Shown: positions 7,899-17,249 of the stretch, in pieces | Numbering within the stretch: position 1 is the stretch's first letter | Layout: each line of letters begins with the position of its first letter | DNA from: UBA6059 sp040222235 | Lineage (GTDB): Bacteria > Bacteroidota > Bacteroidia > Cytophagales > Cyclobacteriaceae | DNA length: 64,000 bases | Assembly (NCBI GenBank): GCA_040222235.1 | Contig: JAVKDO010000114.1 | Coordinates: 134,185 to 198,184 of the forward strand | Direction: 5' to 3' | Made by a program: the position numbers and the translations under genes | Notes under the pieces: generated by a model | The model's input: the letters and a program-made list of their open reading frames with translations, nothing else | Told to the model about the DNA's origin: nothing | The model's database searches: none

Positions 7899-10520
7899 CT
7901 ACTCATACATTATTGAGTCAACCGGATTGGTTTGAGCGGCTTTCAGCGAATGATAGCTGATGGATACGAAGGCAATCAACAAGCCAGCAACAGCGGTCAA
8001 GATAAAAGGCCATGCGGAGAGTGGAATTTGGTAGGCAAAATCAGCCAACCAATTTTTCATTAGCCAGAAGGCTACTGGTGCTCCTATAATGTTAGCCAGC
8101 AGAACCAATCTCAAAAAGTCTTTAGAAAGGATGCCAATGAGTCCCTTGTTAGATGCGCCTAGGACTTTCCGAATGCCAATTTCCTTAGTACGTCTCCTCA
8201 TCATGAATGCGGTCAAACCAAACAAACCGAGACAGCCGAGGAATATGGAGAGCAATGAGAAGGCTGATAGTACTTTCAACAACTGGTCTTCGGCCTGATA
8301 GTGTTCAGCTAGTTCATCATCCATAAACTCAAAGTAGAATGGCCTGTCCGAGGTAAAGCCGCGCCATAGTTCGTCAAGTGACGCAAGTGTCTCTGGAATC
8401 TGTTGTCCACTAATCCGTACAATCATCCAATTGAGAGGTATAGTAATTTCAGAGCTTAATGAAAAAACTGTAGGTCTGATTTTATTGTGCAAGGAGGCAA
8501 AGTGAAAGTCCTCAACCACACCTACAATCCGGGCATTTTTCTCTGACCACTGAGCTCCGGTAAAAGCATAGCCAGCCAGTTTTTCGCCGACAGTATTTTC
8601 AAAGCCAAAGAACTTCGCAGCAGCTTCATTGATAATGTAAGACTCAGTATAATCGCTTGTGTAAGTTTTAGAAAACGTACGCCCTTCATTTATTCGGACA
8701 CCCATGGTCTCAAAATAATTGTGGTCGACTACTACGGTTGGGCAAGACATATCTTCTTCCATTCCATCCGTTTTATACCCGCGCCATCCACCGATGCGGT
8801 TAGTCGGCTTCACCGAGGAGGCAGTCACCGCTACAACCCCAGGCATATTTTGAAGCTCTGATTTGATCACCTCATATTTCTCAAAGATTTCAGATGCTCC
8901 AAACGGTATGAGCACTACATGTTCAGAATCTACGCCTAAGTCTTTGTTGCGCATGAACCGGACTTGCTGCGTGATAACAAGAGTGCTCCCAATCAAGATG
9001 GCGGCCAAGAAGAATTGAAGTGAGACCATCAAGTCACGAAGTGTGAATTTTGAACTTCCCCTAAAGTTTCTTGAACCACTTAAGTTGTCCTTGATGGAAT
9101 CCTTAAGAAGAAAAAGGGCAGGGAAGGTGCCTACAGCTATGGCTAGGACAAATACAATTGCGATCAGAACTGTTCCAATCAGCAGATAATCCTGTAAACC
9201 CAGTAGAATTGACTTGTCGGTGATTTGATTGAAAAATGGTGTAGCCACTAATATCATGATCAGGCTCAGCACAACGGCCAGCATCCCCATCAAGAAAGCT
9301 TCAGCTTGGAATTGTAATGTCTGCGATCGTCGACCAGCACCTAACACCTTCTTGATACCGACCTCTTTGCCTCTGTCTAGTGCTACCGCAACAGAAAGAT
9401 TAACATAATTGATGCACGCGAGCAGTAGGACGATCAAGGCGGTGATAGTAAAGGTGGTCACTGTTGTTTGAGAACCGTTAATGCCCACCTCATTAGCCAG
9501 ATCTGAGTTGAGATGGATATCAGTGATTGGCTGAGCAAAGAATTTTGGTTTTACCTCACCAATCCATTTTTCACCCACCGCCTTTTCGATGTTGGTTGCA
9601 AGTCGCTCAATATCGACATGCTTGGCTGCCTTGAAATAGGTAGCATGGCTCGTTCCAGTGAGATTAGTGGTAACCCAAGGAGCATACCAGTCCATGATCC
9701 CATGAATGGGGAGGATAATTCGAGCTTGAAAATGAGTAGTGGAGGGTAGATCATTGAAAACGCCCACCACTTGAAACGTTTTTTCATCTATTTCGATCAG
9801 TTGTCCCATGGGATCGGTTTGATCAAAGTACTTTTTCGACGTGGTGAGGTCTATGGCGATACCCTTAGGATCTCGGAGTACTTTCTCAGGACTGCCCGAT
9901 ACAAAGTCAAATCCGAAAACGTCAAAGAAAGTAGAGTCAGCAGCAAGGATTTCGTTTTCTATGAAGAGCTCATCCACTATTTTCACTACCCCGCTACGGA
10001 AGTCAAGCCGGGTATAAGTGACCTCCTCGCTCGTAACCAACTCAGCCGCCGGTAAGATGAGATAGCTTGTAAATGCTGATTCTACTATGCCATCACCACC
10101 TTGATCATAGCTGCCTGCCAGGCGATAAATCTGATCCGATTCTGGGAAGTGCTTATCATACTGCACTTCATCATAGACGAAGAGAGAGATAAGTACAAAG
10201 GCACTTAAGCCGACTGCTAAGCCTAAGACATTGATGGAAGAATATAGCTTGTTCTTAACAAGCTGCCGCCTCCCGATTTTAAAGTAAGTGTAAATCATAA
10301 TTATTGTTGTATTTGAGTTGTTGACCTTGTTGTGATTGCTGATGATTTTGAGCTTGAGCATGCTCATACTGTAGAGCGTCCATGACCAAACGGTCGCTCG
10401 GTAGGAACGATACTCCAGATCATCCTGAAAATGCTCAATGAAATCACCTAGCAGATCGTCGCGACCGTCGGGGGAGCAAACGGTGAAGAGCTTGACTAGC
10501 CAAACAGGAGGCTGTCTCAT
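7899..10520 (-). CDS. FtsX/MacB-type ABC permease with N-terminal permease-prefix domain
   Basis: An 873-residue inner-membrane protein. The first 60 or so residues (WLVKLFTVCSPDGRDDLLGDF) resemble the prefix domain found on permeases encoded next to PadR regulators. Then comes a duplicated MacB-like architecture: a helix (INVLGLAVGLSAFVLISLFV), a periplasmic MacB_PCD region and a three-helix FtsX domain; this is repeated in the second half, ending GLFGLTAFMMRRRTKEIGIRKVLGAS and NPVDSIMYE. No ATPase is encoded in or beside it, so the partner must lie elsewhere. The start is set at 10520 because that ATG overlaps the padR stop as ATGA; an upstream ATG at 10565 lies inside padR. Families of this kind act in mechanotransmission or peptide/lipid export. 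The substrate is unknown. Confidence 0.88.
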   Translation of the reverse strand: MRQPPVWLVKLFTVCSPDGRDDLLGDFIEHFQDDLEYRSYRATVWSWTLYSMSMLKLKIISNHNKVNNSNTTIIMIYTYFKIGRRQLVKNKLYSSINVLGLAVGLSAFVLISLFVYDEVQYDKHFPESDQIYRLAGSYDQGGDGIVESAFTSYLILPAAELVTSEEVTYTRLDFRSGVVKIVDELFIENEILAADSTFFDVFGFDFVSGSPEKVLRDPKGIAIDLTTSKKYFDQTDPMGQLIEIDEKTFQVVGVFNDLPSTTHFQARIILPIHGIMDWYAPWVTTNLTGTSHATYFKAAKHVDIERLATNIEKAVGEKWIGEVKPKFFAQPITDIHLNSDLANEVGINGSQTTVTTFTITALIVLLLACINYVNLSVAVALDRGKEVGIKKVLGAGRRSQTLQFQAEAFLMGMLAVVLSLIMILVATPFFNQITDKSILLGLQDYLLIGTVLIAIVFVLAIAVGTFPALFLLKDSIKDNLSGSRNFRGSSKFTLRDLMVSLQFFLAAILIGSTLVITQQVRFMRNKDLGVDSEHVVLIPFGASEIFEKYEVIKSELQNMPGVVAVTASSVKPTNRIGGWRGYKTDGMEEDMSCPTVVVDHNYFETMGVRINEGRTFSKTYTSDYTESYIINEAAAKFFGFENTVGEKLAGYAFTGAQWSEKNARIVGVVEDFHFASLHNKIRPTVFSLSSEITIPLNWMIVRISGQQIPETLASLDELWRGFTSDRPFYFEFMDDELAEHYQAEDQLLKVLSAFSLLSIFLGCLGLFGLTAFMMRRRTKEIGIRKVLGASNKGLIGILSKDFLRLVLLANIIGAPVAFWLMKNWLADFAYQIPLSAWPFILTAVAGLLIAFVSISYHSLKAAQTNPVDSIMYE

Positions 10521-10861
10521 CCTGTAGGAGATACTTGGATTACGCCTTCCGGGATGCTTCTCCAAAGAGACTGACGACTATCCATCACGTCTTTGAGCTC
10601 ATTTTGCCCAGAGATAGTCACTGTATAGAAGCGCTTCGGTTTGCCTCCTCGCTTTTTTGTGGCCTCTCCAAGTGTCGATGCTAGTAAGCCCTTTTGCTCA
10701 AGCCTGTAAAGCCCGGTGTGCAAGGCCCCCATGCTGACTTTTCTGCTAAGTCTGACTTCAATCTCGTCTCTGATAGCGACTCCATAGGCCTGATCCGCCA
10801 ATACGCATATTGTCAGCATGACGATCTCCTCGAACTCACCGATTTGATATCTTCTACTCAT
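10517..10861 (-). CDS. PadR family transcriptional regulator
   Basis: A 114-residue winged-helix protein: EFEEIVMLTICVLADQAYGVAI (helices 1-2), then LSRKVSMGALHTGLYRLEQKGLL (recognition helix), then the wing with KRGGKPKRFYTVT. PadR proteins are dimeric repressors, often of the transporter gene next to them. The stop overlaps the permease start, so the pair is one transcription unit and autoregulation is likely. Immediately upstream of the ATG lies one arm of a long inverted repeat (10860-10927), the best candidate operator or leader structure. Confidence 0.93.
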   Translation of the reverse strand: MSRRYQIGEFEEIVMLTICVLADQAYGVAIRDEIEVRLSRKVSMGALHTGLYRLEQKGLLASTLGEATKKRGGKPKRFYTVTISGQNELKDVMDSRQSLWRSIPEGVIQVSPTG

Positions 10862-10927
10862 TTCTATCTTATTGCAGTTATTATACGAATGTAGATAAAT
10901 TTATTATTACTGCAATAAGATAGAAAT
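10860..10927. promoter_or_regulatory. Inverted repeat with 19-base perfect arms abutting the padR start
   Basis: Arm 1 (10860-10878) and arm 2 (10909-10927) are exact reverse complements (plus-strand arm 1 ATTTCTATCTTATTGCAGT), separated by 30 AT-rich bases. Arm 1 overlaps the first bases of the padR start codon. On DNA this could be a pair of operator half-sites for PadR. In the transcript it would form a stem that hides the start codon. No G+C-rich stem plus T tract is present, so it is not a typical terminator. Confidence 0.6.
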
Positions 10928-10998
10928 AAAATATTCTTAGCTGAATATCATATTGAGTTATGCAGAAGATCTTTTACGGCTTGGCTAAGTTGGCAAAT

Positions 10999-11421
10999 TC
11001 AGCTCTCGCTGTACCGATTGTGAAGTTGTCTTAGGAGAGTAATTGCCTGTTTGGGTATATCCCGACTGACCCGTATAGTATTATCAGAGGTCTGAATGAT
11101 GGTCTGCTTACTGCTTTCTTCGATGCTTATGATATCCTGTATCGGGAGAATCATATTCCGCTTAAACAAGTAAATGAAGGTAATGACCAGCCCGTCGAAT
11201 TCGATCTTGGTGGCTTGTCGAGTATCTCTGAGTACCTGAGGTAAGTAAAGAGCGAGCACCAACACCGCCATCCCTATCCAGAAATAGGTGCTATTGGTCA
11301 TACCGCCATTGTGAAAGCGGCGAAATAGAAGTATCGGATGAAGCAAACTGAAATAGGTTACTACGATCCATCTGTTCAACATTCTTAATCGTGAAATCCG
11401 AAAGGAAAAAGGATGATCCAT
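10999..11421 (-). CDS. Small membrane protein of unknown function (PH-like tail)
   Basis: A 140-residue protein I do not recognise by family. Two hydrophobic helices (about residues 18-35 and 46-63, FWIGMAVLVLALYLPQVL) are followed by a beta-rich cytoplasmic part (KIEFDGLVITFIYLFKRNMILPIQDIISIEES), which is the usual pattern of bacterial PH-domain membrane proteins. It is encoded alone between padR and the divergent M28 peptidase gene. Confidence is for its being a real gene; no function is proposed. Confidence 0.6.
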   Translation of the reverse strand: MDHPFSFRISRLRMLNRWIVVTYFSLLHPILLFRRFHNGGMTNSTYFWIGMAVLVLALYLPQVLRDTRQATKIEFDGLVITFIYLFKRNMILPIQDIISIEESSKQTIIQTSDNTIRVSRDIPKQAITLLRQLHNRYSES

Positions 11422-11541
11422 CTATAGACAATGTTAATGCTTATGCAAGAATATTAGTAGCATGGGGCAGGGTGATAAATACAACCGGAATTAATATCAA
11501 CGGTGTATATCTGGCTTTAATTCTTATTTTTGGATCTAAAG

Positions 11542-11604
11542 GATTCCTCGAGCCTCTGCCTCGCGGTTCCTATAAAAACGTCATCCTCGCGAAGGCAGGG
11601 ATCT
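11542..11604. repeat. Degenerate REP-like hairpin
   Basis: The stretch contains CTGCCTCGCG and, 25 bases later, CGCGAAGGCAG, which pair with one bulge, next to a CGTCATCC motif. The same CGTCAT-type ends recur in the elements at 33547-33675 and 59771-60531. It sits in the 199-base gap before the M28 peptidase gene and looks like a decayed member of a dispersed palindromic repeat family. The rest of the gap shows nothing I can assign. Confidence 0.4.
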
Positions 11605-11620
11605 AACTTAAATCACCCAT

Positions 11621-13111
11621 ATGCTCAAGTCATTATTCATCTTCACTTCGTTATGTGCTTTCGTTTTCAACGCTTTGGGACAGGAAATAGTCCAGAAAGT
11701 TGAAAATGCTGTTGGCCAAAATTCAATTGAGGCCCATATCAGGTTCCTTGCCTCTGATGAGCTCAGGGGTCGCATGACCGGAACACCTGAGAACGAGATC
11801 GCCGCTAAATATATCGCCGAACAACTCAGAAGTTATGGTGTCAAAACCGCTCCTGACCAAAATGGATATTTTCAGTTTGTTCCGCTTCGTAAGGATGTGC
11901 CTGCTGCTCAGGCCAGTTTTTCAGTTGAGGATACCACTATAGCTCAGTGGGATCAACTCTTATTCCTCACTACCGTGAATGGCGAAATGACTGCAGATAT
12001 AGTATATGCTAACTACGCGCTCGGAGATGATCTCAAAGGGCTTGATCTGGAGGGCAAAATTGTCATTGCCAGGGCAGGAGCAGAGGGTGAATCTAATCCT
12101 CGGGCTTTTTTCGGATTGTCTCAACAGAAAGCTCAGGCAATCAATGAAGCCGGCGGCAAAGCACTAATTGAGCTTTATCGATCTAGCGAATTACCTTGGA
12201 GTTTGCTTAAGAATTATTTTTCTGGAACGAAATTCAGTCTAGAGCTTAGTTCTGGATCAGAATTTACGCGTGGGATGATCAATGATGCGGACAACTACTG
12301 GGTGGAGTATTTTTCTGGTAAGAAAAAGAAGAAGCAAGGTACAGGGACGATCAAGATCAAAGGGGCTATCAGCGAAACTGTAGAAGTACCTAACGTAATA
12401 GGCTGGGTAGAAGGTACTGATCCAGATCTCAAAGATGAATATTTGATTATTTCTGCTCACTTTGATCATGTCGGTGTGAAGAAAGTGCCGGCTGGTGAAG
12501 ACTCCATTTTTAACGGAGCGAGAGACAATGCTATTGGTACGACGGCTTTGCTGACCGCAGCGGAGTTTTTCGCTAACAATCCCCAAGGACGTTCAATCGT
12601 GTTTCTGGCCTGTAATGCGGAAGAGGTTGGTTTACTAGGTAGTCGATATTACACTAATAACCCTTGGTTCCCCTTGGAAAAGGCAATATTCAACTTCAAC
12701 AATGACGGAGCTGGATATAATGACAAGTCAAAAATCACAGTCATCGGTTTGGAGCGTACCACAGCAGAAAGCATGATCATTGATGGAGCTAATGCGTTTG
12801 GGTTGGAGGCCATCCAAGATCCTGTACCAGAGCAGGGCCTTTATGATCGTTCAGACAATGTCAACTTTGCAGCAAAAGGTATACCGGCCATTGACGCAGC
12901 TCCTGGTGCAACAGCGTTCGACGAGGAGGTTTTGAAGTATTATCATCAAGCAGCAGATGAAGCCGAATCTCTGGATTATGGCTATCTGGAGAGTTTTTAC
13001 CAGTCATATGTCTATGCGGCCTACCTGATAATGAATGCTGATGAAAAACCTTTTTGGAAGGCCGGAGATAAGTATGAGGAAGCGGGTAAAGCACTATATG
13101 GGAAGGAATAG
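11621..13111 (+). CDS. Secreted M28 family metallopeptidase with PA domain
   Basis: A 496-residue protein with a signal peptide (about 1-20, ending NALGQ), so it is periplasmic or secreted. The N-terminal segment RFLASDELRGRMTGTPENE is typical of Bacteroidota M28 aminopeptidases. A PA-like insertion occupies about 110-260. Zinc-site residues are visible: SAHFDHVG (His), GARDNAIG (Asp), NAEEVGLLGS (Glu), NFNNDGAG (Asp) and YYHQAADE (His). Members remove N-terminal residues from peptides. It is monocistronic by spacing and its specificity cannot be read. Confidence 0.92.
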   Translation: MLKSLFIFTSLCAFVFNALGQEIVQKVENAVGQNSIEAHIRFLASDELRGRMTGTPENEIAAKYIAEQLRSYGVKTAPDQNGYFQFVPLRKDVPAAQASFSVEDTTIAQWDQLLFLTTVNGEMTADIVYANYALGDDLKGLDLEGKIVIARAGAEGESNPRAFFGLSQQKAQAINEAGGKALIELYRSSELPWSLLKNYFSGTKFSLELSSGSEFTRGMINDADNYWVEYFSGKKKKKQGTGTIKIKGAISETVEVPNVIGWVEGTDPDLKDEYLIISAHFDHVGVKKVPAGEDSIFNGARDNAIGTTALLTAAEFFANNPQGRSIVFLACNAEEVGLLGSRYYTNNPWFPLEKAIFNFNNDGAGYNDKSKITVIGLERTTAESMIIDGANAFGLEAIQDPVPEQGLYDRSDNVNFAAKGIPAIDAAPGATAFDEEVLKYYHQAADEAESLDYGYLESFYQSYVYAAYLIMNADEKPFWKAGDKYEEAGKALYGKE

Positions 13112-13210
13112 TAGTTTTGATTACTATCTAGTCCGCAATTCTATTCTTCATAACCTAACTGCTTCTAAATTGTGCGCTTCGCAAAATATGAGCGTTGACT
13201 GATACACCTG

Positions 13211-13753
13211 ATGGCCATCACTTCTCTACCCTTTCAGCCGCATCCTCTGGTTTCCTACTTTCGTGTAGGGCGACTGTTGTACGGTGCTTTGGGTCTTTTT
13301 ATACTTGAGTCTTGGATTTACTGGGTAGAGCTGAAAGAAGCGTTTGAGGCTGGTTCAATATTCTGGATAGGTTTTTGGATATGGTCATTTGGCTTTTCCT
13401 TCATTCATATTTTCCTCGTCATGGCAGATGGCTGGTCTCGCTATCAGAACTATAAGCGAGCGAAAGATCAATTTTTCATGCACGGATTCCATCCCCGCAT
13501 TGCTGATATGTACATTGTATCAAAGTGTCAGCGGATGGCGGCCGAGGTAGCCGCAGCAGAATTGGGAATAGATAGTGAAGTGAAAGCACATTATGCTAGT
13601 CGTGGCGTGAAGTGGTATCATTATGTGCCTTACTTCATGGTTGAAGACCCGCTTTTTTTTCTGAGCAAGGATTTTTGGTCAAAGACTTTTCTGGAGAAGA
13701 ATTATAAACCGCGATTCGACTACCGCAAAATCCAATTGGAGCCGGCTTCATGA
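13211..13753 (+). CDS. Conserved hypothetical membrane protein at head of ABC operon
   Basis: A 180-residue protein with two hydrophobic helices at about 20-38 and 50-72 (FWIGFWIWSFGFSFIHIFLV), then a soluble, aromatic-rich C-terminal half (HGFHPRIADMYIVSKCQRMA, GVKWYHYVPYF). I do not recognise the family. Its stop overlaps the ATG of the ABC ATPase gene by four bases, so it is translated with the exporter and may be an accessory subunit. That role is inferred from position only. Confidence 0.7.
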   Translation: MAITSLPFQPHPLVSYFRVGRLLYGALGLFILESWIYWVELKEAFEAGSIFWIGFWIWSFGFSFIHIFLVMADGWSRYQNYKRAKDQFFMHGFHPRIADMYIVSKCQRMAAEVAAAELGIDSEVKAHYASRGVKWYHYVPYFMVEDPLFFLSKDFWSKTFLEKNYKPRFDYRKIQLEPAS

Positions 13754-14607
13754 TCCTTACCGGCCAGTCGCTTACTAAAACCTATGGTAGCCTATCGGCA
13801 CTCACAGATGTGGACATTGCTTGTGCTGCGGGAACAATATATGGACTGTTGGGTGCCAATGGCGCTGGCAAGACTACTCTATTTAGAATTCTACTTGGGC
13901 TCATTAAGCCTAACAAAGGCAAAGTCATCATCAACTCAGATCGCATCAAGCCACTTGGAGGAATTATCGAGAAGCCAGCCGCCTATGAATACCTCAGTGC
14001 CCAGCAAAACCTTCGACTATTCAGCAAAATACAGAAAGCGCCTGCTGATAAGACAACTATAGAAAATAAACTAAAAGCCGTCGGCTTATCACCCGAAAGG
14101 AAAGATCCGGTTAGGAACTTCTCTCTTGGTATGAAGCAGCGGCTGGGAATAGCAATAGCCCTGCTCAATGATCCTGAGTGCCTCGTACTAGATGAGCCCT
14201 TTTCGGGGCTGGATCCTATCGGGATAGCCTCGCTACGCTCGCTGATTCAAGAGCTGGCCACTAAGCAGGGGCTTTCTGTACTTGTATCCAGTCACATTGT
14301 TGATGAGCTCTCTAAGGTCTGTGATGAATTGATCATCCTCAAAGAAGGACAGATTGTCAATCGAGGAGCCACTCAGGAGATCATCTCCGCCTGTACTGAG
14401 AGCTATCTGATCTCTGGTCCTGAGATCACACAGACTGACCTTTGGGAAAAGGTTGATGCGAAGATGCTTCGCCAAAGCGTGCAAGTGTTCGTGGGAGCTG
14501 AAGAAATAGGAGAGATCATCTCAGTGCTAGCGAAGAAAGGGATCCAAATAACCTCCTGTACCCCGGAGATTAGCATGTCAAAACTCTTTGATACTGATAC
14601 GAAATGA
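13750..14607 (+). CDS. ABC transporter ATP-binding protein
   Basis: A 285-residue ATPase: Walker A GANGAGKT (about residues 36-43), Q-loop region, signature FSLGMKQRLG, Walker B CLVLDEPFSGLDP and the switch His in SSHIVDELS. The C-terminal about 60 residues vary, as in ATPases of ABC-2 exporters (NatA/CcmA type). It overlaps both neighbours by ATGA, so it pairs with the permease that follows. The likely role is energising export of an unidentified substrate across the inner membrane. Confidence 0.94.
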   Translation: MILTGQSLTKTYGSLSALTDVDIACAAGTIYGLLGANGAGKTTLFRILLGLIKPNKGKVIINSDRIKPLGGIIEKPAAYEYLSAQQNLRLFSKIQKAPADKTTIENKLKAVGLSPERKDPVRNFSLGMKQRLGIAIALLNDPECLVLDEPFSGLDPIGIASLRSLIQELATKQGLSVLVSSHIVDELSKVCDELIILKEGQIVNRGATQEIISACTESYLISGPEITQTDLWEKVDAKMLRQSVQVFVGAEEIGEIISVLAKKGIQITSCTPEISMSKLFDTDTK

Positions 14608-15434
14608 GGGCATTGATCTGGTCGGAGCTCTACAAACTGGTTCATCAGCGGATGACCTACCTGGCATTAGCTGCCATTCTGATCATAGAGGGCGTGGTGA
14701 TTTTCAGCGCCTATTTCCAAGGCAATACGATCCTCGACATATTGCTAGACAACCTCCGCGATAGCTTCTACTTCGAAGGGAATCTTCTTAATGGACACCT
14801 GCTAGTCTACTTGATCCTCAATAGTCTCTGGTTTCATCTACCACTTATCTTGATGATCGTCAGCGCTGGCTTACTTACCACAGAGTACAAAGACAAAACC
14901 CTACAAATGGTGATGCTCCAGCCCGTCAACAGGACTAGTTTTCTCCTTAGTAAATATGTGGTGGCGATTATTTTTAGCCTTGGCGTAGTGTTGGTGCTGA
15001 TGGTGTCTTCGATGGGCGTATCCTATGCTGTATTCGGCGGTGGCGATTTGGTAGTCTATCTCGGCTCGCTTAACTTTTTTCCACATGAAGAAGCGTTCCA
15101 AAGAATACTTTGGGCATATGGCTGTGGCACACTTACAGTCATTTTCTTTTCCGTGGTTAGTGTGACCATCGCAGTGCTGGTTAGAGAAACAACCATTGCA
15201 TGGATTGCCTCTGCATTCTTCCTTATCGTTGCGAATCTCTTGTTGAAGGTCGACTTTGGAGACGGCTGGTTTGGTAAGTATTCATTCGTCAAGCTCAACG
15301 ACACCTGGCAACAGCTCTTTTATCAGGACATCAATTGGACCCAAATCCACACCAACAATGCCTTGATCTTAGGCTACACTTTACTATTCATGGTCATCGG
15401 CGTGATCGTTTTCAAAAGGAGGGATCTGTTATGA
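14604..15434 (+). CDS. ABC-2 type permease
   Basis: A 276-residue protein with six predicted hydrophobic helices, starting LIWSELYKLVHQRMTYLALAA and containing the short TEYKDKTLQMVMLQPVNR loop typical of ABC-2 permeases, and ending with a helix plus FKRRDLL. It forms the membrane channel for the ATPase encoded just upstream; the start and stop both overlap neighbours by four bases. The substrate is unknown. The LolA-like secreted protein that follows may carry it or act on it. Confidence 0.9.
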   Translation: MRALIWSELYKLVHQRMTYLALAAILIIEGVVIFSAYFQGNTILDILLDNLRDSFYFEGNLLNGHLLVYLILNSLWFHLPLILMIVSAGLLTTEYKDKTLQMVMLQPVNRTSFLLSKYVVAIIFSLGVVLVLMVSSMGVSYAVFGGGDLVVYLGSLNFFPHEEAFQRILWAYGCGTLTVIFFSVVSVTIAVLVRETTIAWIASAFFLIVANLLLKVDFGDGWFGKYSFVKLNDTWQQLFYQDINWTQIHTNNALILGYTLLFMVIGVIVFKRRDLL

Positions 15435-16090
15435 GGAGCTGGATAAACCTTTTAGGAGGGATGCTGCTATCGCAAATCAGCTATGGGCAGGAGATTGATC
15501 CTGACTTGGTCATGGCGAAGGAGCGATTGGATGCCATTGCGTCTTTTGAAGCCGACCTTGACCTGACCGTTGATATCAGCTTTGTCAATATGCCCCCCAA
15601 GTCTGCGAAGATGAGTTATCAGAAGGGCAAGTCGACCACCTTTTCCTCGGAGGACTTTATATTGATACCAAAGCGAGGGCTGGACTTTTCCCTATCGGAA
15701 ATCTTCAAATACTCGTTTATTACAGTTGATCGTGGCTTTGAGCAATATTCCGGTAGGACGTGTAAGCTTCTCAATATCATACCCACGGATAGCAAAGCTG
15801 ACTTTTCGATTGCTTCATTAGCGCTAGATACACTCACTCATCAGGTGATATTCAGTGAAATCAATACTAAAAAAGATGGTGCTTATCAGATGCTCATGAG
15901 TTACGATGACAATCAGCAAGCCATTCCCGGTAGGGTGGAGGTAAGTTTTGAAATCGAACGAATCAGAATACCACTGCAATATATGGGCAAGGAAGTGGAG
16001 GTCGACAAGGCGCAGATGAAGGCTGAAGGGCTGAGGAGGGGGCGAATTATCCTGGAGATCGAAGCATATGACGTCCAGTTGGTGAAATAA
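15431..16090 (+). CDS. LolA-like secreted protein
   Basis: The start at 15431 overlaps the permease stop (ATGA) and gives a 219-residue product with a signal peptide (MRSWINLLGGMLLSQISYG|Q). The mature part begins DPDLVMAKERLDAIASFEADL and alternates beta strands with phrases such as VNMPPKSAKMSYQKG and FILIPKRGLDFS. This resembles the LolA/outer-membrane lipoprotein-carrier fold as it appears in Bacteroidota. It is the last gene of the ABC operon. A periplasmic lipid- or lipoprotein-handling partner of the exporter is a reasonable inference. The family call is from pattern only. Confidence 0.68.
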   Translation: MRSWINLLGGMLLSQISYGQEIDPDLVMAKERLDAIASFEADLDLTVDISFVNMPPKSAKMSYQKGKSTTFSSEDFILIPKRGLDFSLSEIFKYSFITVDRGFEQYSGRTCKLLNIIPTDSKADFSIASLALDTLTHQVIFSEINTKKDGAYQMLMSYDDNQQAIPGRVEVSFEIERIRIPLQYMGKEVEVDKAQMKAEGLRRGRIILEIEAYDVQLVK

Positions 16091-16166
16091 CCAAATTACC
16101 TCATTGATTTTGCGCTTCTAATTTATACTTTAGGCGGCTCAAACACTTTGACGGTGGCCGGCTAAT

Positions 16167-17198
16167 GTGCCGGTAAACAATAATCCAAAACAAAAACTTA
16201 ATCATTATCTGGTATCTGACCAGTTTTATAATCAACCAATACAGTCGTTTATGGATATTACCAATCCTCTAGTCTGGGGTGCCCCCTGTTTCATTTTACT
16301 TGTCATTATAGAGCTAGCCTACAGCAAAATACAAGGCCATGAAGAGCTTTATACTTGGAAAGATCTGTTCGCAAGCGGCTCTATGGGCATGGGTGCGGTA
16401 TTGATCACTCCACTGGTCAAAATAGTATCGGCAGGCACGATTTTCTATCTGGTCTATGAGCTTTTCAATCCTGAAGTAGATGGTGTCCGCCAAAACATCA
16501 TGGGCTATGCTTCATTCGGATGGGCATGGTACATCTGGCTTATCTGCCAGTTCTTAGATGACTTTTGTTACTACTGGCTGCACCGATGCAATCACACGGT
16601 TCGCTTTATGTGGGCTGCCCATATTGTGCATCATTCTTCTGATCACTACAATCTGGGTACTGGATTGAGAAACGGATGGTTCACGATCCTATACAAGCCC
16701 TTCTTCTATATGTGGCTTCCAGCGATCGGCTTTCATCCAGAGATGGTGTTGGTTTGCATGGGTATCGAAGCACTTTGGCAGTTTCAGCTACACACTAAGT
16801 ACGTGAAGAATCTTGGCTTCCTTGAGAAGTTTCTCAATACGCATCGTCAGCATCAAGTGCATCACTCCAAGAACCTTGAGTACTTAGATAAAAATCACGG
16901 AGGGTATCTTAATTTGTTCGATAAGATTTTTGGAAGCTGGAAGGACTATGATGAGAATATACAGCCTGAGTATGGCGTAGTTCATGATCCGAATTCTTAT
17001 AATCCGTTAGTAATCGTTTCTCACGAGTACAAGAGTATCTGGAAAGACATTAAAGGTTCTAAAAGCATCAAAGAAGTGCTGATGTACATATTCGGCCCTC
17101 CGGGATGGAGCCCTGACGGTTCTTCAAAGACTGTCCGTCAGCTACAAAGAGAAGCCCGCAAGGAAAGGGAGATGCAAGCTCAGGCGGTGGTGGCTTAG
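16167..17198 (+). CDS. Sterol desaturase/fatty acid hydroxylase family protein
   Basis: A 343-residue integral membrane di-iron enzyme. The histidine motifs are present: HRCNH, HIVHHSS and HRQHQVHH, set among four or more hydrophobic helices, as in the ERG3/alkylglycerol monooxygenase superfamily. Relatives hydroxylate or desaturate lipids or carotenoids using O2. The frame opens with GTG at 16167. An ATG at 16251 (MDITNPLVWGAP) just before the first helix is an alternative and would give 315 residues. It stands alone between the ABC operon and the V-ATPase locus. The substrate is not known. Confidence 0.9.
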   Translation: MPVNNNPKQKLNHYLVSDQFYNQPIQSFMDITNPLVWGAPCFILLVIIELAYSKIQGHEELYTWKDLFASGSMGMGAVLITPLVKIVSAGTIFYLVYELFNPEVDGVRQNIMGYASFGWAWYIWLICQFLDDFCYYWLHRCNHTVRFMWAAHIVHHSSDHYNLGTGLRNGWFTILYKPFFYMWLPAIGFHPEMVLVCMGIEALWQFQLHTKYVKNLGFLEKFLNTHRQHQVHHSKNLEYLDKNHGGYLNLFDKIFGSWKDYDENIQPEYGVVHDPNSYNPLVIVSHEYKSIWKDIKGSKSIKEVLMYIFGPPGWSPDGSSKTVRQLQREARKEREMQAQAVVA

Positions 17199-17249
17199 TT
17201 CGAGCTTAATGAGCTTTAGCGGCAGGATTGATACATTCCCCACACTGCA

